From contig CAVXIC010000028.1 of the NCBI GenBank assembly GCA_963761755.1, positions 78,781-142,780 of the forward strand: a stretch of 64,000 bases of DNA. Reading direction: 5' to 3'. The position numbers and the translations under genes were made by a program. The stretch is from CAJXVA01 sp963761755. Its GTDB lineage: Bacteria; Myxococcota_A; Polyangia; Nannocystales; Nannocystaceae. Shown here piece by piece: positions 6,614 through 15,477 of the stretch (within the stretch, counting starts at the first letter, position 1; the number at the start of each line of letters is the position of its first letter). Below the pieces are notes generated by a model. That model searched no databases. It saw nothing but the letters and a program-made list of their open reading frames with translations, and was not told where the DNA came from.

Positions 6614-9043
6614 ATGAGCGAAGGCGCGGATGCGTCCCCGAAGCGAAGCCGTCGGCTCGCCGATTTCCTGGCGTCGACGGTGGTTTTCCTGGTCGCGCTG
6701 CCGCTGTGCATCGGCATTGCGGTGGCTTGCGGTGTCCCCGCAGAGCGTGGGCTGATCACCGGCATCCTCGGTGGAATCGTTGTGGGCTTCTTCTCGGGCG
6801 CGCCGCTGCTCGTGAGCGGGCCGGCTGCGAGCCTCATCGTCCCGGTCGTCGATCTGATTCGTGACCATGGGATCGCTGCGCTCGCGCCGGTGGTCATGCT
6901 CGCTGGGGTCTGGCAGGCGCTGGCCGGCGTGTTGCGACTGGGCGTGTGGTTTCGCGCCGTCGCGCCGGCGGTGATCTCGGGAATGCTCATCGGGATCGGC
7001 GTGCTCATCTTCGCCTCCCAGCTGCACGTGTGCGTCGACGTCGATCCGCAGAAGACCTTCGTCGACAACGTGCTCGCTCTGCCCGCCAGCGTCCTGCACG
7101 GGCGGCCGGGGCACGGGGGCTTCGCGCCCTTGCTCATCTCGTCGAGCACGATCCTGATCATCGTCTTTTGGGACCGCATCCGTCCCAGGGCGCTCAAGCT
7201 CGTGCCGGGCCAGCTGCTCGCGCTGGTCTTCGTGACGGGGGCGGCTGCGCTCGCGAGCGTGAACGTCAAGTACCTCGACATCTCCCCCAGCTTCTTCGAC
7301 GCCCTGCAGGTCACGAGCACCAGCGACGTTGCGATGCTGAAGAACTTCGAGCTGATCGGCCTCTCGTTCGTCTTCGCGTTCGTTGCCAGCGCGGCGACGC
7401 TGTTGACCGCCAGCGCCATCGATCAGATGCAGACGCGCACGAAGACCAACTACGACCGAGAGATGATCGCGCAGGGCGTAGGCAACCTGCTCACCGGAGT
7501 GGTCGGGGGCCTGCCGATGACTGGGGTCATCGTCCGCAGCTCGGTCAACGTCGATGCCGGGGCCCAGACTCGGCTCTCGACGATCCTGCACGGGATCTGG
7601 ATCGTGCTCTTCGTCTCGGCCGCGCCCCAGGTGCTCGAGCTGATCCCGCAGGCGAGCCTCGGCGCGATCCTCGTCTACACCGGCTACCGCCTCATCGACG
7701 GCAAGGTTTTCGTCACCTTGTACCGACAGGGCCGGCTCGAGCTCGGTATCTGCCTGGTGACGCTGTTTGGGGTGGTGTTCATCGATCTCTTCATCGGCAT
7801 CATCGCCGGTTTGGCGGCAGCCGTCGCGAAGATCGTCTACACCTTCGCGCGGCTCGACGTTCGCAGTGAGCCCCGCGTGGGCGCGGACGTCCAGGACCTA
7901 CACCTCAAGGGCTCCGCGACGTTCCTGCAGCTCCCCTACCTCGCCAGCGCGCTCGACGAGGTGCCCGTGAATCGCGAGCTGCACGTGCACATCGACGGCC
8001 TCGACCATATCGATCAGGCCTGCCTGCAGCTGTTGTCGACGTGGAGCAACCGGCGCGAGAGCGAGGGGCACCCGGGCATGGTCGTCGAGTGGGATGAACT
8101 CACCAATCGCTACCGCAACGCGCTCGTCGGCACCGGACAGGCGCCCACGGGGTCGTTGATGAGCATGGTGTGGCAGGAGTGGAAGCAGATCTACGCGCCC
8201 GGCAAGGGGCAAACGCCGGCGGCCTCGGCCGATCCGTGGGAGGACTTCATCGATGCCAAACGGACGCGCGTGCAGCTCGACGCACACTCGCTGGACGATG
8301 TGGTGCTCGCGGCTGCTCAGAGCTTGGCGCCGCTGGCTGGTGTCTCGACGGAGGCACTGACGGCAACGCTGCGGGAACGCGTCGAAGGGCACGTGGCGCT
8401 CGGAGGAGGGATCAGCGTTCCGCACGCGCCGGTCGCCGGACTCGAGCGAAGTCTCGCCGCACTGGTCACGACGAAGCGACCGGTCGACGTGGCGGGTGAG
8501 GAGGCGGATCTGTTCTTCGTCCTGCTGGCGCCCGAGGCCGACCCGCGGGCCCATCTGCGCACGCTGGCCCACGTCGGGCGACTCTGCCACGACGAAGGCC
8601 TGCTCAAGGGGCTCCGTGAGGCGACGACCTCCGAGGCCGCCGTCCGGACCCTTCGAGCGTTCGACGCCGCGGTCTTGGACACGGGCACAGGCTTCCAGCT
8701 CGACACCCGCGTGCTCGCGGTCGTCGACGCACTGACGCCGGATCGGGCGCGGAATGTCGGGCGCCTGGTTCGGGAAGCATTCGGCAACGCGGCGGTCGGA
8801 ACGTCCACCGAGAATGTCGCATTCGACGTCGTTCGCCGGGTGCTTCGCCTCAGCCGCGGGACTCAGCTCATCGTGGTTGCCCTCGACGAGCCCGACGTAC
8901 AGGTCCTCCACACCCTGCTGAGAGAGGAGCAGCGGGTGGCGTCACAGGAGCTGTGTCCGACCTACCTGCTGCGAGGCGACGTCGTCGCGCGCGATCCGGA
9001 GGCGCCGATGGAGCCGGATCAGAACGCGCAGCCATCGGGCTGA
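6614..9043 (+). CDS. SulP transporter fused to STAS and PTS EIIA-like domains
   Basis: 809-aa membrane protein. Residues 1-420 are a SulP/SLC26 anion transporter core with about 12 hydrophobic segments. Residues 430-510 look like a STAS domain (ELHVHIDGLDHIDQACLQLL). Residues 550-690 resemble a PTS EIIA type-2/EIIA-Ntr domain with the phospho-histidine motif GGGISVPHA (H604). A last domain of about 110 residues is unassigned. SulP proteins move bicarbonate, sulfate or other anions; an EIIA-like module could tie transport to phosphorylation state. A GAGAGGCTGAGG stretch before ATG 6614 gives a ribosome binding site. The last 25 bases overlap the convergent lipoprotein gene. Confidence 0.85.
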   Translation: MSEGADASPKRSRRLADFLASTVVFLVALPLCIGIAVACGVPAERGLITGILGGIVVGFFSGAPLLVSGPAASLIVPVVDLIRDHGIAALAPVVMLAGVWQALAGVLRLGVWFRAVAPAVISGMLIGIGVLIFASQLHVCVDVDPQKTFVDNVLALPASVLHGRPGHGGFAPLLISSSTILIIVFWDRIRPRALKLVPGQLLALVFVTGAAALASVNVKYLDISPSFFDALQVTSTSDVAMLKNFELIGLSFVFAFVASAATLLTASAIDQMQTRTKTNYDREMIAQGVGNLLTGVVGGLPMTGVIVRSSVNVDAGAQTRLSTILHGIWIVLFVSAAPQVLELIPQASLGAILVYTGYRLIDGKVFVTLYRQGRLELGICLVTLFGVVFIDLFIGIIAGLAAAVAKIVYTFARLDVRSEPRVGADVQDLHLKGSATFLQLPYLASALDEVPVNRELHVHIDGLDHIDQACLQLLSTWSNRRESEGHPGMVVEWDELTNRYRNALVGTGQAPTGSLMSMVWQEWKQIYAPGKGQTPAASADPWEDFIDAKRTRVQLDAHSLDDVVLAAAQSLAPLAGVSTEALTATLRERVEGHVALGGGISVPHAPVAGLERSLAALVTTKRPVDVAGEEADLFFVLLAPEADPRAHLRTLAHVGRLCHDEGLLKGLREATTSEAAVRTLRAFDAAVLDTGTGFQLDTRVLAVVDALTPDRARNVGRLVREAFGNAAVGTSTENVAFDVVRRVLRLSRGTQLIVVALDEPDVQVLHTLLREEQRVASQELCPTYLLRGDVVARDPEAPMEPDQNAQPSG

Positions 9044-9558
9044 GGTGCTTCAGCCTCGGTGCTGGCATCGAGCGTCGGCGGCGGGGTTGCAAGCTCGAAC
9101 CCCGCATCGGCGGATCCCACGAACACGTCGCCGCCGTAGCCTCCGGGATCCATGTGCGCGCGGACGTAGACCCGCTGCTCCGCCGTCACGTCGACCGGAC
9201 CACCGGTGCGCGTGAAGGGCTGCTCGTCGACGTGGCTGTGGGCGAGGATTCGGCGGTACACGAGGGTGCCGTCCTCGTCGAGGACCTCCCACCAGTTGGC
9301 GTATCGATCGCAGCCGGTGTCGGGGCTGGCCAGGGTGACGGCGAAGGTATACGCGCCCCCAGAGCCGGTCACGGTCACCGCGGTGACGTCCGCGGTCTCC
9401 TCGCTGCCGCTGTCGCTGTCGTCTCCACTGTCGCCATCGGGGCCGACGCTGTCGCCGACGGCCTCCTGCGTGTCCCCGGCGGGTGCGGTGGTGGTCTCGG
9501 AGTTGCTGGTGCTGCAGGCTTGCAGCGCCATCGCGAGGAGGAGGCGCATACGCGTCAC
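9019..9558 (-). CDS. Lipoprotein of unknown function
   Basis: 179-aa lipoprotein; lipobox ALQAC is at residues 11-15. GTG 9558 is chosen because it overlaps the stop of the methyltransferase gene (GTGA) and gives two Arg before the hydrophobic stretch; ATG 9549 is the alternative. After the Cys comes a Thr/Ser/Asp-rich linker, then a beta-rich domain (VTVTGSGGAYTFAVTLASPD) with a CDRYANWWEVL segment and a second Cys at the very end. No family recognised. It is probably exported and anchored to a membrane. Its 3' end overlaps the convergent SulP gene. Confidence 0.7.
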   Translation of the reverse strand: MTRMRLLLAMALQACSTSNSETTTAPAGDTQEAVGDSVGPDGDSGDDSDSGSEETADVTAVTVTGSGGAYTFAVTLASPDTGCDRYANWWEVLDEDGTLVYRRILAHSHVDEQPFTRTGGPVDVTAEQRVYVRAHMDPGGYGGDVFVGSADAGFELATPPPTLDASTEAEAPQPDGCAF

Positions 9559-10844
9559 GACGAGGAGTCTGGCACGAGCTGATAGCGCTTGCCGCGGCCG
9601 GGGATGGGTTCGACCCGACCACGTCCCACCAAGCTCTCCACCGCCATCCGGGCCTGATAGTCGCTCAGTCCCGTCGCGCGACGAAGCTCGGCCAGCGTCA
9701 GCGGTGCTCGGCTCGACAGCGCCGCCTCGACCCGCGACACCCGGTCCGCTCCGGAGGGGGCGCCCGGATCGTCGACGCGGGCTGCGAAGGACCCGAGGCG
9801 ATCGAGAGCACTCGGAACGCGCTCTTCGAGCTCCGGACGCGCCACGAGATAGAGGTACTCCTGGTTGCGCAAGTGGCTGACCGCGCCGACCTTGTCGCCG
9901 CTGGGATTGTAGACCCCGATCTGGGCACCCACGTAGCGCTTGAAGTCCTTGGCGACCACGAAGACCTCTCCCTGCTCGGAGAGCGTCGCTTCGAGCTGCT
10001 CGCGGCTCTGGTAGCCCTCGTCGTTGAACGAGACCACCAGCAGAGGCGCGCGCAGGGCCTGCACGACCTGGGCGAACGCACCGGCGTGCTTGCGCTTGAA
10101 GTTGAACTCGCTCTTGCGCTCGCGGCAGTCGATCCGCTTGCACGCGACCCCATACACCTCGGGCTTGTCCCACAGGACCAGGCTCTCCCAGATGTGATAG
10201 TTCGAGAGGTAGCTGTGCTGGTTGTAGGGCGGGTCCACGTAGGCGACGTCGGTGGACACGTGCTCGGCGAAGTCGAGCGCGTCCAAGCGGTGGGCCCTGC
10301 AGGGCCCGTGGGGAACCGCAGGCAGCAGCGTCGGGACGCGGAGCTCGAGGTCCTTGTACGCACGCGCCGCCCACGTCTTCACATAGGCCATCTGCAGGCC
10401 GCACGTGGAGTCCACCCGATCGGCGGCTTCCATCAGCGAGGTGAGCATCACCGCCTCGAGTTCCGGCGGCAGGCCCTTGTCTGCGATCGCATCTCGGATC
10501 GCGTCGACCCGGGCACCGTTGTGCGGCTGGAAGAAGCGTGAGCGCTCGCAGAAGGTGTCGGTGAAGTAGCCCGCCGCGCCGGGCAGGCGATTGAACTCGG
10601 CGACCAACCGCTGCGCCTCGTCGTGCAACCGGTCGCGGTCCGCTTGCACGTAGCAGGTGGCCAGGCAGTGTGCGTAGGCGTTGTGGTCGTTGGCCTCGAC
10701 GCGCCAGCGGGCGGCCTTGAACCCGTGACCCACCCGCGAGGTGCCCGAGAACACGTCGCTGACGCTGTGGAGCTCTGGGAACTCGCCCAGCAGCTCCACG
10801 AGTGTGGGCAGCAACGTGCGCTTGGAGCCGAGGTACTTGATCAT
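9555..10844 (-). CDS. D12-class N6-adenine DNA methyltransferase with C-terminal winged helix
   Basis: 429-aa protein. The N-terminus MIKYLGSKRTLLPTL and the FSGTSRVG element are the SAM-binding motif I region of D12 (Dam-like) enzymes, and DPPYNQHSY near residue 208 is catalytic motif IV. The last 60 residues (VEAALSSRAPLTLAELRRAT then GLSDYQARMAVESLVGRG) look like a winged helix, an unusual addition. No restriction endonuclease gene is adjacent, so it is either an orphan modification enzyme or part of a dispersed system. It is followed by a coupled lipoprotein gene, probably a chance operon partner. Confidence 0.82.
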   Translation of the reverse strand: MIKYLGSKRTLLPTLVELLGEFPELHSVSDVFSGTSRVGHGFKAARWRVEANDHNAYAHCLATCYVQADRDRLHDEAQRLVAEFNRLPGAAGYFTDTFCERSRFFQPHNGARVDAIRDAIADKGLPPELEAVMLTSLMEAADRVDSTCGLQMAYVKTWAARAYKDLELRVPTLLPAVPHGPCRAHRLDALDFAEHVSTDVAYVDPPYNQHSYLSNYHIWESLVLWDKPEVYGVACKRIDCRERKSEFNFKRKHAGAFAQVVQALRAPLLVVSFNDEGYQSREQLEATLSEQGEVFVVAKDFKRYVGAQIGVYNPSGDKVGAVSHLRNQEYLYLVARPELEERVPSALDRLGSFAARVDDPGAPSGADRVSRVEAALSSRAPLTLAELRRATGLSDYQARMAVESLVGRGRVEPIPGRGKRYQLVPDSSS

Positions 10845-10877
10845 CCTGCCGCGGCGCAGACCATAGCAAACCCGTCG

Positions 10878-11576
10878 TCAGCGGACGCGACGGCGGCGAA
10901 GGCCGAGGACCAGGCCGAACAGGGCCATCGCGGCCCCGCTCGAGCCACCCGTCGTCCCGACGCTGCAGCCGACGGGAAGCTCTGCGTCGACTTCGGGCTC
11001 CGTACCGCTGCTGCTGCCTGCGGGTGCGGGGCCGGTGGTCTCGGCCGGTCCGTCATCGTTGCCGCCCGACGCGGTGCTGCCGTCGGTGCCTGCTGGGTTC
11101 GTGCTCGGACCCGAGCCGCCGGGTTCCTCGCCGGTGCTGGAGCTGCCCGAGCCGCCGGTGCTGGCTTCGCCGCCGGTGGTGTCGCCGCCGGTGGTGTCGC
11201 CATCGCCGGTGGTGTCGCCATCGCCGGTGTCGCTCGAGCTCCCGCCGCTGCCCTCGGTGTCGCTGCCCGTCGTCGTGATGCCCGTGTCGGTGGCGCCCCC
11301 CTCCGTCTCGGCGACTTCGCACAAGGCAATCTCCGCCACGCAGATCTCGAGCAGCTGCTCCTCGTCGAAGTCGGCCCACGAATCATCACCGCTTCCGGCG
11401 GTGCTGGAGTCGTCCCCGCACTGGCAGCTCGAGAAGTCGACCGGGTCGTTGCTCACCGTGCAGGTGCTGCCGTCTTTGAGCTCGCACTCGACCTCGATGG
11501 CGTGGGCCGTGAGCGGCACGCTCGCCACGAATGCGAGGGCGGCCAGGGAGAGCAGCTGGGACTTCAAGAACGTCAT
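10878..11576 (-). CDS. Secreted protein with MYXO-CTERM-like tail
   Basis: 232-aa protein. The start ATG 11576 gives a clean signal peptide (LLSLAALAFVASVPLTAHA). The mature part begins with a Cys-rich stretch (VECELKDGSTC, SCQCGDD), then about 100 residues of Gly/Ser/Thr/Asp repeats. The tail is Cys, a hydrophobic helix and an Arg cluster (ALFGLVLGLRRRRVR), the pattern of MYXO-CTERM surface-sorting signals of myxobacteria. The repeat region is imperfect DTTGG units. Function unknown; a surface-displayed protein is likely. A TAGTCT box lies 7 bases before the start. Confidence 0.78.
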   Translation of the reverse strand: MTFLKSQLLSLAALAFVASVPLTAHAIEVECELKDGSTCTVSNDPVDFSSCQCGDDSSTAGSGDDSWADFDEEQLLEICVAEIALCEVAETEGGATDTGITTTGSDTEGSGGSSSDTGDGDTTGDGDTTGGDTTGGEASTGGSGSSSTGEEPGGSGPSTNPAGTDGSTASGGNDDGPAETTGPAPAGSSSGTEPEVDAELPVGCSVGTTGGSSGAAMALFGLVLGLRRRRVR

Positions 11577-11583
11577 GGGCGTG

Positions 11584-11589
11584 AGACTA
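11584..11589 (-). promoter_or_regulatory. -10-like box TAGTCT, leaderless type
   Basis: On the minus strand GGTAGTCT ends 7 bases before ATG 11576; no ribosome binding site fits between. Confidence 0.45.
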
Positions 11590-11639
11590 CCCGGGTTCGG
11601 GAGGGGCGCTACCGTCTGCGGCGGCCCCGAGACTCCTGG

Positions 11640-11645
11640 TACCGT
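11640..11645 (+). promoter_or_regulatory. -10-like box TACCGT, leaderless type
   Basis: GGTACCGT ends 8 bases before ATG 11654 of the S9 peptidase gene. It sits in the 77-bp divergent spacer shared with the box of the MYXO-CTERM gene. Confidence 0.4.
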
Positions 11646-11653
11646 TTGCCGCG

Positions 11654-13939
11654 ATGCGACGCGTCGCCCTGCCTTTGGCTGTGATTCTCGGAGCTTGCCG
11701 GCCTGATCGAGGCTTGGAGGCGCCGCAGGAACCACCACCGCCCACCGACACCCCGATTGGGACCGATTCAGAGGAAGACGGTGCCGCGGCGGTCGTCACG
11801 GTGAGGCCCGCAGAAGGCGCACCGCGGCTTCTCGACTCGGCCTATGAACCGGCCGCCGACCCTCGGAACCGAGGCGGCTGGAACTTCTCGGACGCGCGCG
11901 ATCCGGCCGCCCGCGACGACGCGAAGCGCAAGCCGTTCTCGATCGATGCGCTCTACCAGCTGAAGTCCGTCGGCAGCCCCATCGTGTCGCCCGATGGCAA
12001 GCACATCTTGTTCACGGTCACGCGGTTCGACCTCGCCAAGGGCAAGTCCAACACGGACATTCACGTCGTGGCGCGGGACGGCTCGGGCATGCGCCGACTG
12101 ACGCGAGACCCAGCGACGGACGCCGCGCCCGCATGGCTGCCCGACGGTCGCACGTTCGTGTTCATGTCCACGCGCGAGCATGGCTCCCAGCTGTGGCGCA
12201 TGTCGATCGAAGGCGGGGAGCCCGAGCAGCTCACCGACATCTCGACCGGCGTCAGCGGCCCGAGCGTGTCCCCCGATGGCACGTTGGTCGCGTTCGTGTC
12301 GCAGGTGTTCCCCCAGCACGGGGCCGACGAAGAGGCCAACGCGAAGGCGATCGAGGCGCTCGAAGGCAACCCGATCAAGGCCCACGTCGCAGACGACCTG
12401 CTGTATCGGCACTGGACCGCCTACGACGACGGCCGCCGAAACCACGTGTTGGTGCTCGATCTGAAGACCGAGGCGGTCCGCGACCTGACCCCTGGCGATT
12501 TTCACAGCCCGTCATTCGGGGCCGACGCGCACGGGTACGCGTGGTCTCCCGACAGCGCCGAGCTGTGCTTCGTCAGCGACCGGGAGTCCCCCTCGGCGCG
12601 GAGCTGGACCACCAACAAGGACCTCTTCATCGTCTCGTCCACGGGCGGAACGCCGCTCAACCTGACCGACGCCAACGATGCCTACGACGGCGATCCCGTC
12701 TACTCGGCGGACGGGCGGTTCATCGCGTTCCGGCGGCAGAACGAGCCCGGGTTCGAGTCCGACCGATTCCGCCTGGCGCTGTACGACCGCAAGAGCGGCG
12801 AGGTCTCCGTGCTCACCGAGTCGTTCGACAACTGGGTGACGCAGGTGCAGTGGGCCGACGAGGGGGAGACCCTGCTCTTTCAGGGCGCGGACGGTGGGCG
12901 TACCCCCTTGTTTCGCGTCGGTGTCGGCGGTGGGGCAATCACCAAGCTCGCACTCCCGGCGGTCCGGTCCTGGGACGTCGCTCCCGACGGTGGGATCGCC
13001 TTCACCTTCACGAGCATCGGGAAGCCGGTCGAGCTGTTTGCGGCCGACCAGGATGGCGATGCAAGCGTTCGGCTGACGGGGCTGAACGACGCCGTGGCCC
13101 AAGCCTTCGACATTCGACCCGCCGAAGAGGTTTGGGTGGAGGGGCCCGGCGGCCGCAGGATTCACACCTTCATCGTCAAACCACACGGCTTTCGCAAGGG
13201 CCGCCGGTACCCGACGATCCTCAACGTGCACGGCGGCCCGCAGTCGCAGTGGCAGGACTCGCTGCGCGGCGACTGGCAGGTCTACCCGGGCGCGGGCTAC
13301 GTGGTGGCGTTTCCGAACCCGACCGGCTCGACGGGCTATGGACAGGCCATGACCACGGCCATCTCGGGGGACTGGGGCGGCAAAGTGTACGAGGACGTCA
13401 TGGCCGTCGCGGACTTCCTGCAGGAGCAGCCCTATGTGGACCCCAAGCGCATGGGCGCCATGGGGTGGTCGTACGGGGGCTACATGATGAACTGGCTGCT
13501 CGGCCACACCGATCGCTTCGAGGCGATCGCCTCGATGATGGGCATCTATGAACTCGACTCGTTCTACGGCGCGACCGAGGAACTCTGGTTCCCCGAGAAG
13601 GACCTCGGGGGTCCGGCGTGGAAGAACCCCGAGGGCTACACCAAGTTCTCCCCGTCGACCTACGCCGACGCCTTCAAGACGCCGACCCTCATCGTGACCG
13701 GAGAGCTCGACTACCGGGTTCCGTACACCCAGAGCCTGCAGTTGTTCACGGCCTTGCGCCGGCAGGACGTGCCCGCGAGGCTGGTCGTGTTCCCCAACGA
13801 CGGGCACTGGCCCAACCACGTGCGCTCGATGCCGCTGTACTACGCCGCCCATCTGGACTGGTTCCACCGATACCTCGGCGGCAAGCCCAGCCCCTACGAC
13901 ATCGAGGCGCTGGTGGCGGGCACGGTCTTCACGGACTGA
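11654..13939 (+). CDS. Prolyl oligopeptidase family (S9) peptidase, lipoprotein
   Basis: 761-aa S9-type serine peptidase with a lipoprotein signal (LPLAVILGAC, Cys15). Residues 95-480 form a beta-propeller built of TolB/WD-like repeats (VSPDGKHILFTV, AWLPDGRTFVFMS and similar). The C-terminal alpha/beta hydrolase carries the nucleophile motif GWSYGGYMM (Ser about 606), the acid in TGELDYRVP (about 686) and the base in NDGHWPN (about 718). It should cleave oligopeptides at a cell envelope surface. Divergent from the MYXO-CTERM gene. Length and motif order are normal for dipeptidyl/acylaminoacyl peptidases. Confidence 0.92.
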   Translation: MRRVALPLAVILGACRPDRGLEAPQEPPPPTDTPIGTDSEEDGAAAVVTVRPAEGAPRLLDSAYEPAADPRNRGGWNFSDARDPAARDDAKRKPFSIDALYQLKSVGSPIVSPDGKHILFTVTRFDLAKGKSNTDIHVVARDGSGMRRLTRDPATDAAPAWLPDGRTFVFMSTREHGSQLWRMSIEGGEPEQLTDISTGVSGPSVSPDGTLVAFVSQVFPQHGADEEANAKAIEALEGNPIKAHVADDLLYRHWTAYDDGRRNHVLVLDLKTEAVRDLTPGDFHSPSFGADAHGYAWSPDSAELCFVSDRESPSARSWTTNKDLFIVSSTGGTPLNLTDANDAYDGDPVYSADGRFIAFRRQNEPGFESDRFRLALYDRKSGEVSVLTESFDNWVTQVQWADEGETLLFQGADGGRTPLFRVGVGGGAITKLALPAVRSWDVAPDGGIAFTFTSIGKPVELFAADQDGDASVRLTGLNDAVAQAFDIRPAEEVWVEGPGGRRIHTFIVKPHGFRKGRRYPTILNVHGGPQSQWQDSLRGDWQVYPGAGYVVAFPNPTGSTGYGQAMTTAISGDWGGKVYEDVMAVADFLQEQPYVDPKRMGAMGWSYGGYMMNWLLGHTDRFEAIASMMGIYELDSFYGATEELWFPEKDLGGPAWKNPEGYTKFSPSTYADAFKTPTLIVTGELDYRVPYTQSLQLFTALRRQDVPARLVVFPNDGHWPNHVRSMPLYYAAHLDWFHRYLGGKPSPYDIEALVAGTVFTD

Positions 13940-13975
13940 ACCCTCCGGGCGATGTCCCCGGCGTCGGCGTCGCGA

Positions 13976-13981
13976 TACACT
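13976..13981 (+). promoter_or_regulatory. -10-like box TACACT, leaderless type
   Basis: GATACACTCG ends 6 bases before GTG 13988. It argues for that start of the radical SAM gene rather than the ATG at 13952. Confidence 0.45.
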
Positions 13982-13987
13982 CGGGTC

Positions 13988-15463
13988 GTGGTGCATTTGC
14001 CCGTCGTGAACCCGGCCCCCGCTGGGACCGCGGAGCTGGTCGAGATCCAGCTGGGGCACATGTGCAACAACCGCTGCGTCTTCTGCAGCAGCGGGCAGGC
14101 CACGCAGATGGGCCAGGCGTTCCCCATGGACGCGGCCCCGGTGATGGCCGCGCTCGAGCAAGCCAAGCGGCAGCGAGCGCGCAAGGTGACCTTCCTCGGT
14201 GGTGAGCCCACGCTTCAGCGCGCGTTCCTTCCGGCCCTGCGGCGCGCGACCGACCTGGGCTTCGAGGAGATCGAAATCTTCACCAACGGTGCCAAGGCAG
14301 CGCGACGCAGCTTCGTCGACGAGGTCGCCGCGATCGGGCGCTTCTCGTGGCGGTTCTCGATTCAAGGCGGCACCGAAGAGGCGCACGACGAGGCGGTCGT
14401 CAAACGCGGCGCGTTCGCCCGAATCTGTCGCGCCATGGACAACGTCCGCGCGCACGGTCATCGCATCACGGCGAACGCGTGCATCAACGAACGCAGCTAC
14501 CGCTCGCTGCCCGACTACGTCGCGCTGGTGAAACGCCACGGTATCGAGCAGCTTCACATCGACGTGGTGCGCCCGTCGTCGGCCGGGCAGCGCTCGGACG
14601 CGTACCTCGGGGAGATCATGCCGCGTCATGTCGACATGGCGGCCTCCTTCGACGCCATGCTCACCGCGTTCGAGGCCTGGGATCCCGACTTCGACGTCAA
14701 CGTGGGCAACTATCCGTACTGCCTGCTACCCCAGTGGTCGCACAGGATTCACCACGGCGGGATGGAGACGCTGACGCTGGCGTCCGATCTCGACAATGAC
14801 CTGACCGCAAAGGACAAGTACGCGGCGCAGCACAGCGACAAGCAGCACGGCCCGCGGTGCCGGGCATGCGCGTTCGAACGTCAGTGCTCGGGCGTGTTCG
14901 ATGCGTACGCGCGCATTCACGGCACCGACGAGCTGCGACCGGTGACGGCTGCCGCATGGGCCGCGCTGGACGCCTCGGGGGAGCGTGCGGCGCTCGTCGA
15001 GGAGGCTCGAGCCGTGGCGGCGGCGCTCGGGCAGGGTGCCGAGGCGCTTCGGGTCGGCGAGCCGGGCCTGTCCTTCCGGCACGGTCCGGCCACGGTGCGC
15101 ATTGCCGGGAAGGGCGCTGTGGACGTGGCGATCGCCAGAGGCGCGCGGTGCGAGGTGAGCGTGGAGCTGCACGAAGTGCTCTCACGTCAGGATGCCGAGG
15201 CGTGGGTCGACGCCGCTCGTGCTGCCGTGCCCGGAGACGTGGCTCCGCGGGCGGTGTGGATCGCCAGCCTCATGGGGGCCGAACACGTGGGCCGAGGTCG
15301 TGCCGCGGTCGCGCGCGCGCTCCGAGAGCTCGGCCCCGGGGTGACTCACGCGCCCGACCGAGAGTGGCCCGGCGTGCGCGTTCGAGACGCCCAGGGGAAA
15401 ACCCGCCGGCTGTCGATCGGCTGGCCCGGCGACGACGCTGCGCTCGAGCGCTCGGGCGGCTGA
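13988..15463 (+). CDS. Radical SAM protein, peptide-maturase-like
   Basis: 491-aa radical SAM enzyme. The 4Fe-4S motif is C26-N-N-R-C30-V-F-C33, followed by GGEPTL, TNGAK and a SIQGG strand typical of HxsC/SPASM-like maturases. A second Cys group near residue 290 (CRACAFERQC) could bind an auxiliary cluster. The last 170 residues are an unassigned Ala-rich domain. The start GTG 13988 is preferred over ATG 13952 because of a TACACT box 6 bases upstream. It faces a convergent HxsB-like gene 14 bases away and belongs to the radical SAM region. Substrate unknown. Confidence 0.85.
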   Translation: MVHLPVVNPAPAGTAELVEIQLGHMCNNRCVFCSSGQATQMGQAFPMDAAPVMAALEQAKRQRARKVTFLGGEPTLQRAFLPALRRATDLGFEEIEIFTNGAKAARRSFVDEVAAIGRFSWRFSIQGGTEEAHDEAVVKRGAFARICRAMDNVRAHGHRITANACINERSYRSLPDYVALVKRHGIEQLHIDVVRPSSAGQRSDAYLGEIMPRHVDMAASFDAMLTAFEAWDPDFDVNVGNYPYCLLPQWSHRIHHGGMETLTLASDLDNDLTAKDKYAAQHSDKQHGPRCRACAFERQCSGVFDAYARIHGTDELRPVTAAAWAALDASGERAALVEEARAVAAALGQGAEALRVGEPGLSFRHGPATVRIAGKGAVDVAIARGARCEVSVELHEVLSRQDAEAWVDAARAAVPGDVAPRAVWIASLMGAEHVGRGRAAVARALRELGPGVTHAPDREWPGVRVRDAQGKTRRLSIGWPGDDAALERSGG

Positions 15464-15477
15464 GCGCCCCCTGCACC

